DNA of 64,000 bases from Cristatella mucedo (lineage: Eukaryota > Bryozoa > Phylactolaemata > Cristatellidae): positions 1,538,501 through 1,602,500 of the forward strand of contig WPIO01000007.1 in NCBI GenBank assembly GCA_009760855.2, written 5' to 3'. The notes beneath the pieces are model-generated. The model had not been told where the DNA came from and did no database searches. It saw only the letters and a list, made by a program, of their open reading frames with translations. The position numbers and the translations under genes are program-made. How positions within the stretch are numbered: position 1 is the first letter of the stretch; each line of letters opens with the position of its first letter. Below, piece by piece: positions 60,051 to 64,000 of this stretch.

Positions 60051-60849
60051 CTAATATTTAATATTGGAAGCAGGGCAATGTTAATATTAGCAGTTGTTCG
60101 TCCTACCTGTGTAGCCGGAATTGTTCGCCCATCCCCAGCTTCGGACCCCAGGTTGGGCTGGCTATGGTAGCAAGCTAGAGGGTACTATACTAACTCTACT
60201 CTAGTGGTGTGGGACTGTTTGGTGGCGTCGCTGTGCACCGAGAGGAGCTCTTGGCACCTTGTGTATGCTATCTATGTAAGCTGTTACGTACTAGGTAAGG
60301 CGTGAGACTGTTCATAGCGTCCTGAGGCGTGCGTGCCAACGTATGTCTGTGCTACTTGGCTTGTGAACAGTTATCTTGGAACCCACTTACAAGCGATGGG
60401 CCCATGGGGTGTCAAAGTGCACAGTCGACACATCAAGCTGCTAAAGCAGGCTGTTAACAAGTACCCAGGCTGCCCGTTAAGCGTTTTAATAAGATCTGGA
60501 GATCTGGCTGAGATGTGGAGGCACCGATAGAGCGCACCTCTGTCGGTGCAATCAGAGTTAACCTTGCTAGCGGTGGAGTTGATCTCATTTTGCAGATTTA
60601 CTAGCCGAGCAACTCAACTTTGATATCGAAAGGCAGCCAGGGCCATGTCCGTCCATGTGAGCATAAACCGGCTGACAGGGAGCTAAGGTGCCACGTCACG
60701 ATCGGCTTTCCAGACGTGCCGCCGCCGACTGTTGCGAGTTAGACGAAATTCTCAAAAAGCAGTCAAGCGTAGAATAGGGATGACATTTGCTGCAGTCTTC
60801 TCCATGCCCTCCCATCGCTGACCAACGGGAATCTCAAGTAGCTACACGA
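60051..60849. other. No gene recognised
   Basis: A plus-strand frame at 60333-60530 (65 codons) reads like protein in its second half (HIKLLKQAVNKYPGCPLSVL) but I cannot assign it. Confidence 0.35.
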
Positions 60850-61024
60850 TAGCATGCTGACCATGTGCATGTCACCCCTAGCCATGTTATTCATTTTGTT
60901 CGTTTATCAAGCATGATATTACTCACCATTCAATTGCATTTCCCCTTTGTAGCAAATGTAAAGCGCCTAGAAAGAGATCGAGTTCTCTGAGGGTGCTTTA
61001 TCAAGTGCATTATTATTATTATTA
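60850..61024 (+). mobile_element. LINE-A 3' end
   Basis: Part of the 3'UTR (GCATGCTGACCATGTGCATG), the stem-loop AAAGCGCC ... GGGTGCTTT and (ATT)n. It lies right next to the presumed 3' end of the Wnt transcript. Confidence 0.85.
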
Positions 61025-61052
61025 TAGCAAACATGTGTGTGGGAAAGATACT

Positions 61053-61058
61053 TTTATT
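61053..61058 (-). terminator. Candidate poly(A) signal of the Wnt gene
   Basis: TTTATT on the plus strand is AATAAA on the minus strand. It is the first clear hexamer in a suitable position about 800 bases past the Wnt stop codon. Confidence 0.4.
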
Positions 61059-61852
61059 CAATACCAAATGCAAGAATCTGCACGACAACTTCTACAAAGC
61101 TACTTTTTGGATTACTCATCGCGGCATCGAGACAAGCAGGCGTGCTTCTGACACTGGCCGGTCACCCAGCAGCAACTCTTTGCAGCAAAAGGCAGCGATA
61201 GGATGTAGTCGCGAGGGACTTCCCGAATTTAAGGACGCTGCATGTACATGTAAACCCAGCCGAAATGCTTCCGCTGTTTCTGCACACTGTCTACTGTCCA
61301 AGCGATTGCACTTTCACAGCCGAAGCTAGACTAGGCACGAGTTTTGAGCACGATCGACGGTCGAGCAGCTTGTGTATCAAAACACTCTCTGGCTGGAGAT
61401 CGAAGCCGCAGCACAATGTCCTTATTCTACCGGCGGCGGCTTCCCCAATTCCCTGCGACTAGTGCCTGCTCCGTCACGAATCGTGGGCTACGACGGGTTG
61501 GATGGATGCTGCTGATGACAGCAGACAAATCACACAGCCAGCGCAGTGCCTTTGCTGGTTCGTCGTCATCCACGAAGACGATCGTCATCAGAGAAGCTCG
61601 CGCTGACGCTACAGCCGGCTGTCACGATGGGACGCATCGAACGAGCCTGACATCAGGCCAGCTATAGAGGCACGTAATCTGGCTCAGACACGAAAAGGGA
61701 AAGACGAGAGAAGTGACCGCCAGGCGGTCGACTGCTGAGTGAGTTCGCCAGATGCATGCTGGAAGGCCGGTCTCCCTTCTCAGGCACCGCCTCGCGCATG
61801 CACGAGCGCACTGCTCATGCAGCCTGCTCGGTCGGCACTTGGACGGGTGCGT
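61059..61852 (-). other. Probable Wnt 3'UTR
   Basis: Repeat-free DNA of fairly even composition with many CG dinucleotides, between the Wnt stop codon and the candidate poly(A) signal. Plus-strand frames here (for example 61344-61667) are unassigned and taken as chance. Confidence 0.45.
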
Positions 61853-62196
61853 CTATAAGCACATGCTCCTGTCGGAGACTCGCTCGCACAGATCGCACGT
61901 CACCTCACAGCACCAATGGAACCTGCAGCCGCAGCGCTCCAGCGTCCTGCGCCGCTCTGTCCTGTGGCCACGACCGCAGCACAGCGACTGGCACGAGCCG
62001 GCCTCTCCGCCTGCTGCAGCAGACGAAGTGACGTTGCACTCTCGGCCACTGGTGCCTTCTGTGCCCAGCCTAACATTGGGGTTGCAGTAGTCTGGAGACT
62101 CGTCGTAGTGCACGAGGTCTTTGGTTGTTGGCACGCCTCTTTGGGCATCGACAGGCACGAAGAAGCTGGCTTTCCAGTGACTGCGGCCGGTGTTGT
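61853..62196 (-). CDS. Wnt family ligand, terminal coding exon
   Basis: Secreted, lipid-modified signalling ligand that binds Frizzled receptors. This is the last coding exon: after a GAATTGCAG acceptor come two bases completing a codon, then NTGRSHWKASFFVPVDAQRG, PTTKDLVHYDESPDYCNPN, LGTEGTSGRECN, LCCGRGHRTERR, LERCGCRFHWCCEVTCDLCE and a final MCL before TAG. All 12 cysteines of the Wnt C-terminal finger domain are present: YC, EC, SC, LCC, ERC-GC, WCC, TC, LC, MC. Between TS and the CC pair it has SSAAAGGEAGS, some six residues more than usual. The exon with the acylated Ser (SGSC) must lie beyond the window or far upstream; I did not find it up to 64000. The C-terminal sequence alone does not let me choose a subfamily. 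Confidence 0.93.
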
Positions 62197-63149
62197 CTGC
62201 AATTCGTGAAGATCACATGTCGCGCACGGGTTATCCTAGAAGTGGCGATTCGCGTGACATCATTGGGAGTGTTGAGCTGACTAACATACTAGATTTTCCA
62301 GTTGGCAGGTAGAAAGGTCTGCATGCATGTCCGAAGAAGCCACATTCAGCCATTCAGTCATTCAGTTAACAGTCACCGGTCTCACCGCAAGAAGGCTGTG
62401 CAATCAAGCCAGTATTACAGGGCTGGCAGAACAGATTCAATGGTGAGATGCACAAGTGAGCAGATATACAGACAACTCTATAGACAGACAGGTAGATAGA
62501 TAGAACTTCTTATGTATTATTGTTATGAAGTCATTAAATACTGCAAATCTGAAAAAAACTAATAAAGCAGTTAGACATGGCTAAGCTGTTGAGCTTAGTA
62601 ATACATTTCGTTTGTGACACTTCTCTTAGTGAGGCTGGATGTTAATTGTATTGATGCATCGGATGCATCGGCCAGATCAAGGCTTCCAGATCAGATCAAG
62701 GCTTCCACTCCCTGACTGAAGCTGCAGAAAGCAAAATCTATGTATGATGCCACGAGCATAGTAATCCAAGTTAATACATGATCTCTGCAGACATCAGTAG
62801 AGATACTAGAACAGCAGCATAAGCACTATTCTAACGTCTTATCTGGCCGTACAAGCTTGCAGTTAGCCTTGGGGTGTAGGCACAATTAAGCTCATCTAGC
62901 CAACAAATTTATCGAAATATGAATAGGGTCGGAAATTTTGAGCTGCAGGTTGGTTCTTGACCCTGAGATATGTGGCCCGGCTAAGAAAAGCATAGGCTTT
63001 TCCCGATTATTTAATGTAATTTATCTCCGTCTGTAAGTCCACAATGCCACAAGGCTTAGCGGGTATTATGCAAGTGAGTTTTGTATAGCACACTCATAGC
63101 CTAAGTGGCTTTCGATACGCCTTTGTAAGCAACCGACTTCATCTCTTAT
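62197..63149. other. Wnt upstream intron, no exon seen
   Basis: AT-richer than the exon. Contains short local duplications (GATGCATCG at 62655-62672; CAGATCAAGGCTTCCA at 62680-62708) and a segment 63005-63125 that resembles 25015-25150. No Wnt exon found. Confidence 0.4.
63005..63125. repeat. Interspersed repeat, relative at 25015
   Basis: Contains AATTTATCTCCGTCTGTAAG and TCCACAATGCCAC, then GTTTTGTATAGCACACTCA and GTGGCTTTCGATACG, in the same order as at 25015-25150. Confidence 0.45.
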
Positions 63150-63225
63150 GATCATGCTTCCTCTGCAGCATATGTAAAGTGACAGATTAAGTTAGCTGAG
63201 GGCGCTATACAAACATGTTATTATT
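63150..63225 (+). mobile_element. LINE-A 3' end, with internal deletion
   Basis: GCAGCATATGTAAAGTGACA joined to GATTAAGTTAGCTGAGGGCG and an (ATT) end. The inner stem is damaged. Confidence 0.65.
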
Positions 63226-63329
63226 CTCTCAGACAACAAAGAGAAAGTGAGAAGCATAGCTGAGTCAGGAGGGCAGTAGAGGAAGTGAGTAGCATGGAAG
63301 TAGCAGTTTAGGACGGCTGTAAAGGATGT

Positions 63330-64000
63330 GCCATACGTAGTCGGCAGCATAAGAGTAGATGCCGTTGTGTAACAATTATGGAAGTGAGTTCCACAGACTA
63401 GGACCTGCAGAGCAAATTATTTTGTCGCCAACGGTCTTTAAGGAAAGCAATAGGACAGCTAAATCATTTTCCATAGAGATCCTAAATGCATGAAGAAGCT
63501 GAAGCTGGTGCGGCAGTTTGGCAAGGTATGAAGGAGCCAACCCATGGCTGGCCTTGTGGGTCAGTGTAAAACTCTACTCTATCCGTTGATCAAACGACGA
63601 CCATTCTTTCAGCATAGGAGACACATGGTCAAACCTCTGGGATTTGTAAACTTGCCCCGTAGCCATATTAATCCCCAGCTGCAGTGGCCCAGTCGCTTTT
63701 TCCTGTAGCCCAGCCACAACGGAATTGCAATAATCTAGCAGCAACTGAACTAAGGAGCTAGTTAATTTGTATGAAAGCCACAGTGCAAGACAGTTCCTAA
63801 TCTTAGATAAGAATCGGGCGTGATGGCTAGCTGTTGAATTAATCTTCTTAACAAAGCTTTCAAAATTTAGGCAGCTGTCATAGGCGATACCTACATTCTG
63901 AGCGCACGATGATGGTCGCACAACAGCATCACCTATTAGACGAGCAAAGCCTTCTAGTCTAGCTAGACGTTTAGGTTGTCCAATGAGTTGCAGTTTTGTT
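63330..64000 (-). mobile_element. LINE-B, C-terminal region, runs off the window
   Basis: Minus-strand: near 63900-63570 VRPSSCAQNVGIAYDSCLNF, ESFVKKINSTASHHARFLSK, VYKSQRFDHVSPMLKEW, then a LTHKASHGLAPSYLAKL-like segment and a GDKIICSAGPSLWNSL-like end near 63400. It continues past 64000. Confidence 0.8.

Noticed and set aside
60333-60530. Candidate exon reading HIKLLKQAVNKYPGCPLSVL
   Set aside because: No clear splice borders in phase and no family match; left as an unassigned frame.

Overview
The window is animal nuclear DNA. Three intron-containing genes are recognisable: the 5' part of a kinesin-1 heavy chain (minus strand), a complete GMP reductase (plus strand) and the last coding exon of a Wnt ligand (minus strand). 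Wnt genes occur only in Metazoa. Multi-kilobase introns, GT-AG splice sites, a CpG-rich promoter region and many degenerate retrotransposons fit an animal, probably an invertebrate. I cannot name the species or phylum.

Layout. 1-11893 is the kinesin gene, read right to left: five exons code for about the first 147 residues of the motor domain, and the rest of the gene lies beyond position 1. About 11600-14060 is a CpG-rich region over the kinesin start. 14060-36180 has no recognisable host gene and is dominated by retroelements. It holds one nearly intact L2/CR1-like LINE (32230-35463) and a second LINE whose 3' half is inverted (29085-32225). 36473-55029 is GMP reductase, seven exons and 388 residues; its introns hold LINEs, two tRNA-derived SINE families, two Tc1-like transposase relics and unstable-looking palindromes. 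55030-61000 has no recognised host gene but holds a BED/hAT transposase relic and LINE-B. 61853-62196 is the Wnt terminal exon with a probable 3'UTR down to about 61053.

The three host genes have no evident functional link: vesicle transport, purine salvage and cell signalling. The main theme is the repeat ecosystem. LINE-A ends in a conserved stem-loop followed by (ATT)n. A tRNA-headed SINE (SINE-B) carries nearly the same stem-loop at its own 3' end, which suggests that SINE-B is copied by LINE-A machinery. A second tRNA-headed family (SINE-A) has a different body with its own paired hairpin and no partner visible here. These elements are nested in each other and in all introns examined.

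Coordinates of exons were derived by hand from splice sites and reading frame. Boundaries of repeats are approximate (about 5-30 bases).
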